Made by a program: the position numbers and the translations under genes. From Glycomyces tenuis DSM 44171 (GTDB lineage Bacteria > Actinomycetota > Actinomycetes > Mycobacteriales > Micromonosporaceae), in the NCBI RefSeq assembly GCF_000427885.1, contig NZ_ATYW01000024.1, positions 17,338 to 81,337 of the forward strand: a DNA stretch of 64,000 nt, in the 5' to 3' direction. The notes beneath the pieces are model-generated. The model was given only the letters and a program-made list of their open reading frames with translations, was not told the origin of the DNA and ran no database searches. How positions within the stretch are numbered: position 1 is the stretch's first letter; each line of letters starts with the position of its first letter. This document shows, piece after piece, positions 53,263 to 61,454 of the stretch.

Positions 53263-54669
53263 GTGGCGATCCGGACCAAGATCGCCGCCGCCATGGCGGT
53301 GCTGCTGCTCGTCGCGATGGCCGTGATCGGATTCGTCACCGTGCAGATCGTCTCCGAGAAGCTCACCGGGCAGGTCGACAAGGAGCTCGCCGAGGTCGCC
53401 ACCGAATCCAACCTCAACCGGTGGACCCGAAACGTCCAGATCACGGAGCTCGGCCCGGGCGACCTCATGCTCGGCCCTTCATCCGAGTTCGCGCTCATGC
53501 TCTTCGACAGCTCAGGGGAGCTCGAGATCAGCCAGCACTCCGGAACCGTCGACGACTACGATCCGCTCCCGGACATCCGGTCGGCCCCCGAGCCGAAGGA
53601 GTTCTTCACCGTCGACTCCGCTGACGGATCGATGACGTTCCGAGCGTACGCGGCGGACTTCATCAACACCGGGACCGGCGAGACCTACACGTTCGTCGTC
53701 GCCGCCCCCCTGACCGCGGTCCGCGACTCGATCGGAACGCTGACACGCACCGTCGTCATCACCGGCCTGGTCGTCTCGGCGATCGGCATCGTGGCCGCGT
53801 GGATCATCACCCGCCGCGGCATGCATCCGGTCGACCGGATGGTCGCCGACGCCGAGACCGTCGCCTCCGGCCGGCTCGACCACCGCATCACGCCCACCGA
53901 CCCGCGCACCGAGATGGGCCGCCTGTCCTTGGCGCTCAACCGGATGGTCTCGCGCCTGACCGAGGCCATAGGCGAGCGGGACCGCCAGCACGAGCGGCTG
54001 CGCCAGTTCGTGGCCGACGCCGGGCACGAACTGCGCACACCGCTGACGGCCATCGGCGGCTACGTGCAGCTCTACCAGTCCGGCGCCGCCGCCGAGGGCG
54101 AGAAGCTCGACCGGGCCATGGACCGCATCGGATCGGAGAACGCCCGGCTCGCGGGCCTCGTCGACGACCTGATGATGCTGTCCAGGCTCGACGAGGAGGT
54201 CGGCGGCGACCGCGAGCTCGTCGAGCTGAGCCAGCTGGCCCGGGACGCGGTCGACGACGCCGAGGTGGCCGACCCCGAGCACCCGATCGAGCTGAGCGCG
54301 CCCGAAGAGGTCACCGTGGTCGCCAACGACGGCCAGCTGCGCCAAGTGCTGGTGAACCTGCTGACCAACGCCCGCGTCCACACGCCCGCCGGCACCCGCA
54401 TCGACGTCTCGGTCGCGAGCGAGGGCCCCTGGGCCGTGCTGCGGGTCGCCGACCACGGGCCGGGCATTCCCGAAGAGCACCGCAGACGCGTCTTCGACCG
54501 GTTCTACCGGGCCGACCCCTCGCGCTCGCGCGCCACCGGCGGCTCGGGGCTCGGCCTGTCCATCGTCACCTCGATCGTCAGCGGGCACGGCGGCGAATTG
54601 CGATTGGAGAGCGCCGAGGGCGAGGGCACGGCCGTCGAGGTGCGGATCCCCAAGGCGCAACTGGAATAG
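53263..54669 (+). CDS. Membrane sensor histidine kinase
   Basis: 468 aa, GTG start. Helix 1 (about 8-30), an extracytoplasmic sensor loop (about 31-160), helix 2 (about 165-185), then a HAMP domain (RRGMHPVDRMVADAETVASG). HisKA has the phospho-acceptor His in FVADAGHELRTPLTAIGGY, and HATPase_c has VLVNLLTNARVHT, VADHGPGIPEEH, FDRFYRADPSRS and GGSGLGLSIV. The sensor loop has no recognised domain. Cognate to the preceding response regulator. Confidence 0.95.
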   Translation: MAIRTKIAAAMAVLLLVAMAVIGFVTVQIVSEKLTGQVDKELAEVATESNLNRWTRNVQITELGPGDLMLGPSSEFALMLFDSSGELEISQHSGTVDDYDPLPDIRSAPEPKEFFTVDSADGSMTFRAYAADFINTGTGETYTFVVAAPLTAVRDSIGTLTRTVVITGLVVSAIGIVAAWIITRRGMHPVDRMVADAETVASGRLDHRITPTDPRTEMGRLSLALNRMVSRLTEAIGERDRQHERLRQFVADAGHELRTPLTAIGGYVQLYQSGAAAEGEKLDRAMDRIGSENARLAGLVDDLMMLSRLDEEVGGDRELVELSQLARDAVDDAEVADPEHPIELSAPEEVTVVANDGQLRQVLVNLLTNARVHTPAGTRIDVSVASEGPWAVLRVADHGPGIPEEHRRRVFDRFYRADPSRSRATGGSGLGLSIVTSIVSGHGGELRLESAEGEGTAVEVRIPKAQLE

Positions 54670-54698
54670 CGCCCGCAGGACACCGGTTAAGATGACGC

Positions 54699-55973
54699 GT
54701 GCTCGCGAATAGGCTCCCCCCGTGGTTCGTCGAACGCATCGAACCGGTCGAGGACGAGGACGACCTCCGGGTCAGCACACTGGAGTTGTTCTTCGATCTC
54801 GTCTTCGTCTTCATCGTCACCCAGCTCACCTGGATCATCGCGGACGACCCGCTCATCGGCCTGGTCCAGGCGGTGCTCATGCTCGGCTTCGTGTGGTGGA
54901 TGTACGCCGGGTACAGCTGGCTGACCAACGCGGTCCCGCCGGTGCGCCCAGCCCGCCGCGTCCTCCTCCTGTGCGCCATGGCCGGGTGGCTGCTCGTCGG
55001 CCTCAGCGTCCCAGCGGCCTTCGAGGAGGGCAGCGTCTGGATCGCCGTGGGCATGCTCGTCGTGGTCCTCATCCACGGCCTGATGTACCTCCAGGCCGCG
55101 CGGGCGTTCGGCCCGGTCTTCATCGCCAACATGGCCGCCGTGGCGGCGGTCTTCGCCGCCCAGCTCGGCCCCGGCGGCCTGTGGCGCCACCTGCTCTGGG
55201 CGCTGGCCGTCGTCATCGTCTGGTCGGTGCCGCTCCTGCACAGCCAGCGGGGGCTGAATCTCCACGCCGCGCACATCACCGAGCGGCACGGGCTGGTCGT
55301 CATGGTCGCGCTCGGCGAGTCGTTCATCGTCATCGCCCTCTACACCAGGGGCCTGCCGATCGACGCCGACCTGCTCGTCGCCACGATCCTCGGGCTGCTC
55401 ATCGCGGCCTGCCTGTGGTGGTCACTGTTCGTGCGCGAGCTGCCGCTCACCGAGCAGGCGCTCGCCGAGACCGCCGATCCGGTGCGGCGCGTCAGGAAGG
55501 TCCTGGCGGGACTGTCCTACTGGTTCATTCCGGTGCTGCTGGGCATCATGGTGCTCGCCGCGGGCCTGAAGCACGCGGTCGGGTACGCCACGGAGCCGTT
55601 GGGGTGGTCGACGGCGCTGCTGCTGTCGGGCGGGGCCGCGCTGTTCCTGCTCGGCACCGCGGGCCTGCGCGCCTCGATGTCGCTGCCGCGCCCGATGGAC
55701 CGCGCCGCCTTGGCGGCGCTGATCCTGCTCCTCGCGCCGTCGGGACTGCTGAACGCGGGAGTGCAATTGGGCGCCATCGCCGCCGCGCTCATCGGAGGGC
55801 TGGCGCTGGAACGGCGCGCCGCCCGGCGCCCCTCGGCCTCTGCCTCACGTCCCTCGGGCGAGCCCTCGGACCCTACCCCAGGTCCCTCGGGCGAGCCCTC
55901 GGCCTCTACCCCAGGTCCCTCGGGCGAGCCCTCGGGATCACCAACGGAGTCGCGGTCTCCGGGTCCTCGATGA
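54699..55973 (+). CDS. Low-temperature-requirement A (LtrA)-family membrane protein with repeat tail
   Basis: 424 aa. Begins with LPPWFVERIEPVEDEDDLR and TLELFFDLVFVFIVTQLT, the LtrA signature, followed by about ten membrane helices and RHGLVVMVALGESFIVIALY. The role of the family is unknown despite its name. The last ~40 residues are 11-residue repeats (SGEPSASTPGP) encoded by 33-bp tandem DNA repeats. The 3' end overlaps the convergent ABC ATPase gene by 68 nt. TAAGAT lies 5 nt before the GTG, suggesting a leaderless mRNA. Confidence 0.9.
   Translation: MLANRLPPWFVERIEPVEDEDDLRVSTLELFFDLVFVFIVTQLTWIIADDPLIGLVQAVLMLGFVWWMYAGYSWLTNAVPPVRPARRVLLLCAMAGWLLVGLSVPAAFEEGSVWIAVGMLVVVLIHGLMYLQAARAFGPVFIANMAAVAAVFAAQLGPGGLWRHLLWALAVVIVWSVPLLHSQRGLNLHAAHITERHGLVVMVALGESFIVIALYTRGLPIDADLLVATILGLLIAACLWWSLFVRELPLTEQALAETADPVRRVRKVLAGLSYWFIPVLLGIMVLAAGLKHAVGYATEPLGWSTALLLSGGAALFLLGTAGLRASMSLPRPMDRAALAALILLLAPSGLLNAGVQLGAIAAALIGGLALERRAARRPSASASRPSGEPSDPTPGPSGEPSASTPGPSGEPSGSPTESRSPGPR
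55850..55935 (+). repeat. 33-bp coding tandem repeat shared by two convergent genes
   Basis: TCCCTCGGGCGAGCCCTCGG recurs exactly at 55850, 55883 and 55916, with intervening ACCCTACCCCAGG or CCTCTACCCCAGG. On the plus strand it encodes the SGEPS repeats of the LtrA protein. On the minus strand the third copy and part of the second supply the last codons and TAG stop of the ABC ATPase (ARPRDLG). Confidence 0.92.
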
Positions 55974-56709
55974 TCCGGCAGGGCAGGTCGAAGACCTTCT
56001 CTACGATGTCGTCGGTGACGATGTCGGCGGGGGCGCCTTCGGCGACCACCGCGCCGTCGCGCATCGCGATCAGGTGCGTGGCGTAGCGGGCGGCCTGGTT
56101 GAGGTCGTGCAGCACCGCCACGAGGGTGCGCCCCTCCCGGTGGAGTTTGGCGCACAGGTCGAGGACCTCGATCTGATGGGTGATGTCGAGGTAGGTCGTG
56201 GGCTCGTCGAGCAGCAGCAGCGGCGTCTGCTGGGCGAGCACCATCGCGATCCACACCCGCTGCCGCTGTCCGCCGGACAGCTCGTCGACGCTCCTGGAGG
56301 CGAGGTCGGTGATGTCGGTGGCCTCCATGGCCTCGGCGACGACGGCCTCGTCCCGGGCCGACCACTGCCGCAGGATGCCCTGGTGCGGGTAGCGGCCGCG
56401 GGCGACGAGGTCGGCGACGGTGATCCCGTCGGGGGCGATCGGCGACTGCGGCAGCAGACCCAGGCGCCTGGCGACCGTCCTGGTGGACCGGGAGTGGATG
56501 TCGCGCCCGTCGAGCAGCACCCGCCCGGCCGAAGGTTTCAGCATGCGCGCCAAAGCCTTCAGCAGCGTGGACTTGCCGCAGGCGTTGGGGCCGATGATGA
56601 CGGTGAACTCGCCGTCGGGGACGTCGACGGTGAGCCCCTCGCTGATGGCGAGGCGCCCGTACCCGAGCGTGGCGTTCTCGACGGCCAGCGGACTTGGCGA
56701 TACGGTCAC
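55906..56709 (-). CDS. Iron-siderophore ABC transporter ATP-binding protein (FecE/FepC-like)
   Basis: 267 aa. Walker A GPNACGKSTLLKAL, signature VDELSGGQRQRVWIAM, Walker B PLLLLDEPTTYLDI and the switch His in VAVLHDLNQAARY are all intact. Position 3 of Walker A is Ala-Cys rather than the usual Gly-Cys, which is seen in this family. The GTG start overlaps the permease stop by 4 nt. It is last in the three-gene importer operon, and its stop lies in a tandem repeat shared with the convergent gene. Confidence 0.95.
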   Translation of the reverse strand: MTVSPSPLAVENATLGYGRLAISEGLTVDVPDGEFTVIIGPNACGKSTLLKALARMLKPSAGRVLLDGRDIHSRSTRTVARRLGLLPQSPIAPDGITVADLVARGRYPHQGILRQWSARDEAVVAEAMEATDITDLASRSVDELSGGQRQRVWIAMVLAQQTPLLLLDEPTTYLDITHQIEVLDLCAKLHREGRTLVAVLHDLNQAARYATHLIAMRDGAVVAEGAPADIVTDDIVEKVFDLPCRIIEDPETATPLVIPRARPRDLG

Positions 56710-57758
56710 GGCATGACCCCCTTCTTGCGCTGTGTGACGAGCAGCCACATGAGATAGACACCGCCGACGACGCCGGTGACGACGCCGGTCGGCAGCTGGC
56801 GTCCGCCGACGCCGAACACGGCCGCCGCGTCGGCGACGGTGACGATGAGCGCGCCGACGAGCGCGGCGCACAGGAAGCTGCGGGACGAGCCGGTCAGGCG
56901 CGCGGCGATGTGCGGGGCGGCCAGTGCGACGAACGCGAGCGGCCCGGCGACGGCCACGCCGCCGGCCGTCAGGATCGAGGCGGTCACCAGCGCGGTGGCC
57001 CTGACCCCGCCCACACCGGCGCCGAGGCCGACCGCGGTGACCTCGCCGAGCCGCAGCGCGTCGAGGCCGCGGCTGATCACGAGGGTCGCGATGCCCCCGG
57101 CGGCGAGGACGGCGGCGACGGTGGCGGCCTGCCCCCAGTCGCGTCCGGCCAGGTCGCCGGTGAGCCAGAAGACCGCGCGGGAGGCGTCGACGATGTCGCT
57201 GCGGGTCAGGAGGTAGCCGTTGACGCCCGCGAGGATCGCCGCGACGCCGATGCCGACCAGGACGAGCCGGTAGCCGGACGGGTCGCTGCCGCGCGTGAGC
57301 AGGTAGATCACCAGGCCGGTGCCGAGCGCGCCGGCCGCGGCCGAGCCGGTGACGACGGTGGTGGAGGCGCCGGCGATGACGATGGCGCCGAGCGCGCCGA
57401 CCGAGGCGCCCTGCGTGAGGCCGAGGATGTCGGGGCTGCCGAGGGCGTTGCGGGTGAGGGTCTGGAAGATCGCCCCGGCCAGACCGAGGCAGGCGCCGAC
57501 GCAGACGGCGGTGGCCAGGCGCGGCAGGCGCACCGTCCAGATGATGAACTCCTCGGCGTGGGTGCCCGAGCCGGTCAGCGCGGCCCACAGCCGGTCGGGG
57601 GTGAGCTCGAAGGTGCCGGTGGAGGCCGACCAGGAGGCGACGGCGACCAGGGCCAGGACGCAACCGGCGACGGCGGCGACGGTCCGGCCCCGCAGTCGGA
57701 CCGAGTAGTCGCCGACGCGGATGACGGCCGCGCGGACCGGGGTGGACGCGGTGCTCAC
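56706..57758 (-). CDS. Siderophore ABC transporter permease (FecCD family), second
   Basis: 350 aa, about nine or ten membrane helices. VRLPRLATAVCVGACLGLAG and NALGSPDILGLTQGASVGAL are the typical early motifs, and LAFVALAAPHIAARLTGSSRS is the ATPase-coupling loop. The ATG overlaps the other permease's stop by 4 nt. The two permeases are homologous and probably form a heterodimer. Confidence 0.95.
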   Translation of the reverse strand: MSTASTPVRAAVIRVGDYSVRLRGRTVAAVAGCVLALVAVASWSASTGTFELTPDRLWAALTGSGTHAEEFIIWTVRLPRLATAVCVGACLGLAGAIFQTLTRNALGSPDILGLTQGASVGALGAIVIAGASTTVVTGSAAAGALGTGLVIYLLTRGSDPSGYRLVLVGIGVAAILAGVNGYLLTRSDIVDASRAVFWLTGDLAGRDWGQAATVAAVLAAGGIATLVISRGLDALRLGEVTAVGLGAGVGGVRATALVTASILTAGGVAVAGPLAFVALAAPHIAARLTGSSRSFLCAALVGALIVTVADAAAVFGVGGRQLPTGVVTGVVGGVYLMWLLVTQRKKGVMP

Positions 57759-58768
57759 AGTCGGGCCACCTTCCTGCGGCTGACCAGGTAGAGGAAGAAC
57801 GGCCCGCCGACGACGGCGCAGACGATGCCGACCTGGAGCTCGGAGGGGCGGGCGACGACGCGGCCGAGCACGTCGGCGGCGAGGAGGAACACCGCGCCGG
57901 TCAGCATCGAGTACGGCAGGACCCAGTTCTGGTCGGGCCCGGTGTAGGCGCGCACCACGTGCGGCACGACCAGGCCGACGAAGACGATGGGGCCGCAGGC
58001 GGCCGTGGCGGTCCCGGCCAGGACGGTGATGGCGGCGATGCCCGCGATCCGCAGCACGCGCGGGTCGACGCCGAGGCCGGTGGCGGTGGCGTCGCCGAGC
58101 GCCAGCGCGTTGAGGGGCCTGGCGAGCAGCACGCCGACGATCCCGGCGGCCACGATGAGGCCGACGATCAACGGCAGCGGGACGGTGTGGGCGTTGATCA
58201 GGGAGCCGACCGACCAGAACCGCATCTGCTCGAGCGTGGCGGTGTCCAGGAGCTGGACGGCGGAGACGTAGGCGTATCCGGCGGCGGTGATGGCGGCTCC
58301 GGCCAGCGCGAGGCGCGCGGGGGTGGCCCCGGCGGCGCCGGCGATGAGGTAGCAGGCCACTGCCGCGATGGCGGCTCCGGCGAACGCGGCCAGGAGCGTG
58401 CCGGTGAAGCTGGCGATCCCGATGAAGTGGACGGCGGTGACCACGGCCGCCGCGGCGCCGGTGTTGACGCCGAGGAGGCCGGGGTCGGCCAGGGGGTTGC
58501 GGGTCATGGCCTGCATGAGGGCGCCGGCCAGGCCGAGCGCGGCCCCGGCGGCGAGGCCGAGGGCGGTGCGGGGCAGGCGCAGTTCGGTGACGACGGGGTA
58601 GGCGTCCGAGGCGGCGTCGGTGAGGCCGGACCAGACCTCGGCCAGGTCCATCGCGCGGGAGCCGACGGCGACGCTGAGGACCGCGAGCACGGCCAGGACG
58701 CCCGTGAGGGCGAGCAGGCCGGTGACGCGGCGGGTCGTCGGCGGGGTGCCGGTGGCGGTCGTGGACAA
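57755..58768 (-). CDS. Siderophore ABC transporter permease (FecCD family), first
   Basis: 337 aa, TTG start with GGAG 7 nt upstream. LRLPRTALGLAAGAALGLAG and NPLADPGLLGVNTGAAAAV open the membrane domain, and GPIVFVGLVVPHVVRAYTGPD is the coupling loop. First gene of the importer operon. Its start lies 30 nt from an iron box, so DmdR/IdeR-type repression under iron sufficiency is expected. Confidence 0.95.
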   Translation of the reverse strand: MSTTATGTPPTTRRVTGLLALTGVLAVLAVLSVAVGSRAMDLAEVWSGLTDAASDAYPVVTELRLPRTALGLAAGAALGLAGALMQAMTRNPLADPGLLGVNTGAAAAVVTAVHFIGIASFTGTLLAAFAGAAIAAVACYLIAGAAGATPARLALAGAAITAAGYAYVSAVQLLDTATLEQMRFWSVGSLINAHTVPLPLIVGLIVAAGIVGVLLARPLNALALGDATATGLGVDPRVLRIAGIAAITVLAGTATAACGPIVFVGLVVPHVVRAYTGPDQNWVLPYSMLTGAVFLLAADVLGRVVARPSELQVGIVCAVVGGPFFLYLVSRRKVARL

Positions 58769-58797
58769 GTGAAGGCTCCGGGGAGACGGTCGGTTAT

Positions 58798-58816
58798 TTT
58801 GTTTAGGCTAACCTAA
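58798..58816 (-). promoter_or_regulatory. Iron box (DmdR/IdeR-type) at importer operon
   Basis: TTTGTTTAGGCTAACCTAA matches the 19-bp actinobacterial iron-box consensus TTAGGTTAGGCTAACCTAA at 17 of 19 positions; the right half is perfect. It is 30 nt upstream of the permease start. Confidence 0.88.
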
Positions 58817-58898
58817 GCTCAATTGGCGAGGCCTCCTCACCCACCTGGACCGCGCAGTGGCTGGCGACACGCGATCCCGCCGGGCTCCCGTCGCATGG

Positions 58899-58917
58899 TT
58901 TGCTTAGGCTAACCTAA
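58899..58917 (+). promoter_or_regulatory. Iron box (DmdR/IdeR-type) at siderophore-binding protein gene
   Basis: TTTGCTTAGGCTAACCTAA matches the consensus at 17 of 19 positions. It lies 45 nt before the binding-protein start, in the same divergent region as the other box, so each transcription unit seems to have its own operator. Confidence 0.88.
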
Positions 58918-58961
58918 GTAAACATCCCTGCGGTCACCTGCCCTTCACTAAGGAGATACAC

Positions 58962-60008
58962 ATGGCATTCGATGTCGACAGCGTCAGGCTCGCCAGGCGC
59001 GGGCTGCTCGCGGGCGGCGGCGCCCTCGGTCTCAGCGGCGTCCTCAGCGCCTGCGGCACCGGCGAGGACGGCGAGGGTTCCGGCGGCTCCGGCTCGGGCG
59101 GTCCGTGGTCGTTCACCGACGACGCCGGCGAGACCGTCGAGCTGGACCAGGTGCCCACCGAGATCGTGGCCTTCACGGGCATGGCGGCGGCCCTCCACGA
59201 CTTCGGCGTCACGCCGAAGGGTGTCTTCGGTCCCACCACCAATGAGGACGGCAGCGCCACCAGCCAGGCCGGGAACCTCCCCGTCGACGAGCTGACGATC
59301 ATCGGCAACACTTACGGCGAGTTCGACATCGAGGCCTACATCGCGTTCGCCCCGCAGGTCCTGATGACCCACTACTACCTCGACCCCGCCTCGCTGTGGT
59401 ACGTGCCCGCCGAGAGCACCGAGGAGATCACGAGCTTCGCCCCGCCCCTGCTGCTGGCCGCCGACGACGGCTCGAACACCCTCGACGACGTCATCGCCCG
59501 CCACGCCGAACTGGCCGAGAGTCTCGGCGCCGACCTCGAGTCCGAGGACAACACCGCCGCCAAGGAGCGCTACGACGCCGCCGTCGAGCGGCTCCGCACC
59601 GCCGCGGCGGAAAACCCGATCACGGTCCTGGCCTGCTCGGGCTCGGTCGACTACTTCTACGCCTCGAACCCCGTGATGGCCAACGACCTGCGGCTGTTCA
59701 CCGAGCTGGGCGTCGACTTCATCGTGCCCGACAACCCCGACGAGGACGGCGGCGCCGGCGGCTACTTCGAGAGCCTGTCGTGGGAGAACGCCGGGAAGTA
59801 CACCGCCGACCTGCTGCTGCTCGACGCCCGCGAGCTGACGCTGCAACCGGACGCGCTCGCCGAGTTCCCCACCTGGAACGCGATGCCGGCCGTCGAGGCG
59901 GGCCAGATCACGGCCTGGCACTCCGAGCCGGTCTACTCCTACGCGAGCTCGGCGGGCAACATCGAGGCGCTGGCCGAGGCGATCGAGAACGCCCAGAAAC
60001 TGAGCTGA
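58962..60008 (+). CDS. Siderophore-binding lipoprotein of ABC importer, Tat-type signal
   Basis: 348 aa periplasmic-binding-protein-type lipoprotein. The signal has twin arginines (LARRGLLAGGGALGL) and a lipobox LSAC with C31, so export by Tat and lipidation are expected. After a Gly/Ser/Glu linker comes a FepB/FhuD-like domain (FTDDAGETVELDQVPTEIV to the helix linker and C-terminal lobe). AAGGAG lies 9 nt upstream of the ATG. Divergent from, and co-regulated with, the three transporter genes. Confidence 0.95.
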   Translation: MAFDVDSVRLARRGLLAGGGALGLSGVLSACGTGEDGEGSGGSGSGGPWSFTDDAGETVELDQVPTEIVAFTGMAAALHDFGVTPKGVFGPTTNEDGSATSQAGNLPVDELTIIGNTYGEFDIEAYIAFAPQVLMTHYYLDPASLWYVPAESTEEITSFAPPLLLAADDGSNTLDDVIARHAELAESLGADLESEDNTAAKERYDAAVERLRTAAAENPITVLACSGSVDYFYASNPVMANDLRLFTELGVDFIVPDNPDEDGGAGGYFESLSWENAGKYTADLLLLDARELTLQPDALAEFPTWNAMPAVEAGQITAWHSEPVYSYASSAGNIEALAEAIENAQKLS

Positions 60009-60060
60009 CCTCGGCGAAGCGGGCGGGATCCCGTCCCGCCCGCTTCATTTCACCATATGG

Positions 60061-60077
60061 TGCTAATATAGATAGCA
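60061..60077 (+). promoter_or_regulatory. Operator-like dyad overlapping the GntR start
   Basis: TGCTA-ATATAGA-TAGCA is a perfect 5-bp inverted repeat, extending to GGTGCTA/TAGCATC with one mismatch. It ends 2 nt before the ATG and includes the only -10-like sequences (TAATAT, TATAGA) nearby. It suits autorepression of a leaderless gntR mRNA. Confidence 0.65.
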
Positions 60078-60079
60078 TC

Positions 60080-60427
60080 ATGTTGTTTCAAGTGAGCCCC
60101 GGCGACCCGGCCCCGCTGCACGAGCAGCTCGCCGGGAGCATCAGGCGCGCCGTCGCCGAAGGCGCCCTCGCGCCAGGCGACCGGATCCCTCCCGCCAAAG
60201 AGCTGGCCGAACAGCTCGACGTCAACCCCAACACCGTGCTCCGCGCCCTGCGGGGGCTCCGCGACGAAGGCGTCCTGGAGTTCCGGCGCGGGCGCGGCGT
60301 CCGCATCGCCGAGACCGCCGACGTGCGCTCGCGGCTGCACCAACAGGTGCGCGCGCTCGTCGCCGAGGCCGAGCGGCTCGGGTACACCCGGGCCGACCTC
60401 GCCGCCCTGATCGAAAGGACCGACTGA
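60080..60427 (+). CDS. GntR-family regulator, YtrA subfamily
   Basis: 115 aa. Winged-helix domain LHEQLAGSIRRAVAEGALAP, IPPAKELAEQLDVNPNTVLRA and VLEFRRGRGVRI, followed by a short C-terminal helix pair (about 80-115), the small effector-less tail typical of YtrA. YtrA regulators control adjacent membrane-protein or ABC transporter genes, and the next gene, overlapping by 1 nt, is a membrane protein. A dyad lies over its own start. Confidence 0.93.
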   Translation: MLFQVSPGDPAPLHEQLAGSIRRAVAEGALAPGDRIPPAKELAEQLDVNPNTVLRALRGLRDEGVLEFRRGRGVRIAETADVRSRLHQQVRALVAEAERLGYTRADLAALIERTD

Positions 60428-61401
60428 TGCTCACCGAACGACCGCGCGCGCTCGCCTTCACCGCCGTCTGCGCCGCCCTCGCCGTCGGAGGACTGTGGAC
60501 GGTCCTCGGTCTCCTCGGCGACCGCCTGCCCGATCCGATGGCCGTCCACTGGGGCGGATCGGCGCCCGACCGCTCGCAGGCGCCGAGCGTCTTCGGCGCC
60601 CAGCTGACCGGCCTGTACCTCCTCGGGGCCCTCTTCGCGGCGTCCATCCCCTGGCGCGCCGACCTCGGCCGCCGGGCCGTGCGGCGCTCCCTCGGCGCCG
60701 GGCTCGGACTGTGGACCGGGGTGGCGATCGGCGCCACCGGCGGCATCGCGGCCGCCAATCTCGACGCCGCCTCGTGGGAGCTGGCCGTGCTCGACGGCGG
60801 CGACGCCGCGATCATGGCCGCGTTCGCGATCGGCGCACCGCTGCTCGGCGCCCTCGTCGGCTTCGCGCTGGCCGCGGGCCCCGATCGGGCGAGCCGGTCC
60901 GTCGCGATTCCGGCGGCCGAGCTGCCCGCCGGCGCCAAGGTCGCCTGGTCGGGCCGCCAGGGATCGCCCGTGTCGTACGGCTTCGCCATCGCCGCCTCGG
61001 CGCTGCTGCTCTACGCGGCCTTGATCGTCGAATCGGATGCGTCCGTGCCGCTGACCGCCTTCGGCCTGGTTGCCGTGTGGGCGGTGTACGCGCTGTTCAA
61101 CGGGGTCGCCGTCACGGTGGGGGCGCGGGGCGTCCAGCTGCGTTTGGGCCTGTTCGGCTGGCCGCGGGTGCGCATCGCATTGGAGGACATCGTCTCGGCG
61201 CGCGCCGAGGACCTCTCCCCCGCCGACGTCGGCGGCTGGGGCTACCGGGTCGGACCGGCCAGGACGGCGGTCATGCTCCGCGGCGGTGAATGCCTGGTGC
61301 TCGCGCGCACCGGCGGACGCGAGTTCGCGGTCAGCGTCGACGGCGCCGCCGAGGCGGCGGCTCTGGTCAACGGCCTGCTGAAGCGGGCCGAGGCCGCCTG
61401 A
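60427..61401 (+). CDS. DUF1648-domain membrane protein
   Basis: 324 aa. DUF1648 hallmark LPDPMAVHWGGSAPDRSQ near residue 34, after helix 1. About six further helices and a C-terminal cytoplasmic PH-like region (VQLRLGLFGWPRVRIALEDI, near 240) follow. DUF1648 is the N-terminal domain of SdpI-type immunity proteins, but the SdpI part is not evident. The start overlaps the gntR stop (TGATG), so it is the probable target of that regulator. Confidence 0.85.
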   Translation: MLTERPRALAFTAVCAALAVGGLWTVLGLLGDRLPDPMAVHWGGSAPDRSQAPSVFGAQLTGLYLLGALFAASIPWRADLGRRAVRRSLGAGLGLWTGVAIGATGGIAAANLDAASWELAVLDGGDAAIMAAFAIGAPLLGALVGFALAAGPDRASRSVAIPAAELPAGAKVAWSGRQGSPVSYGFAIAASALLLYAALIVESDASVPLTAFGLVAVWAVYALFNGVAVTVGARGVQLRLGLFGWPRVRIALEDIVSARAEDLSPADVGGWGYRVGPARTAVMLRGGECLVLARTGGREFAVSVDGAAEAAALVNGLLKRAEAA

Positions 61402-61402
61402 G

Positions 61403-61450
61403 ACGCCGGAAGGGGCGGACCGGGTCCTCCCGGTCCGCCCCTTCCGGCGT
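61403..61450. terminator. 22-bp stem hairpin between convergent genes
   Basis: ACGCCGGAAGGGGCGGACCG plus GG pairs exactly with its complement around the loop TCCT. It lies between the stop codons of the DUF1648 gene and the secreted nuclease gene. Confidence 0.87.
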
Positions 61451-61454
61451 TCGG

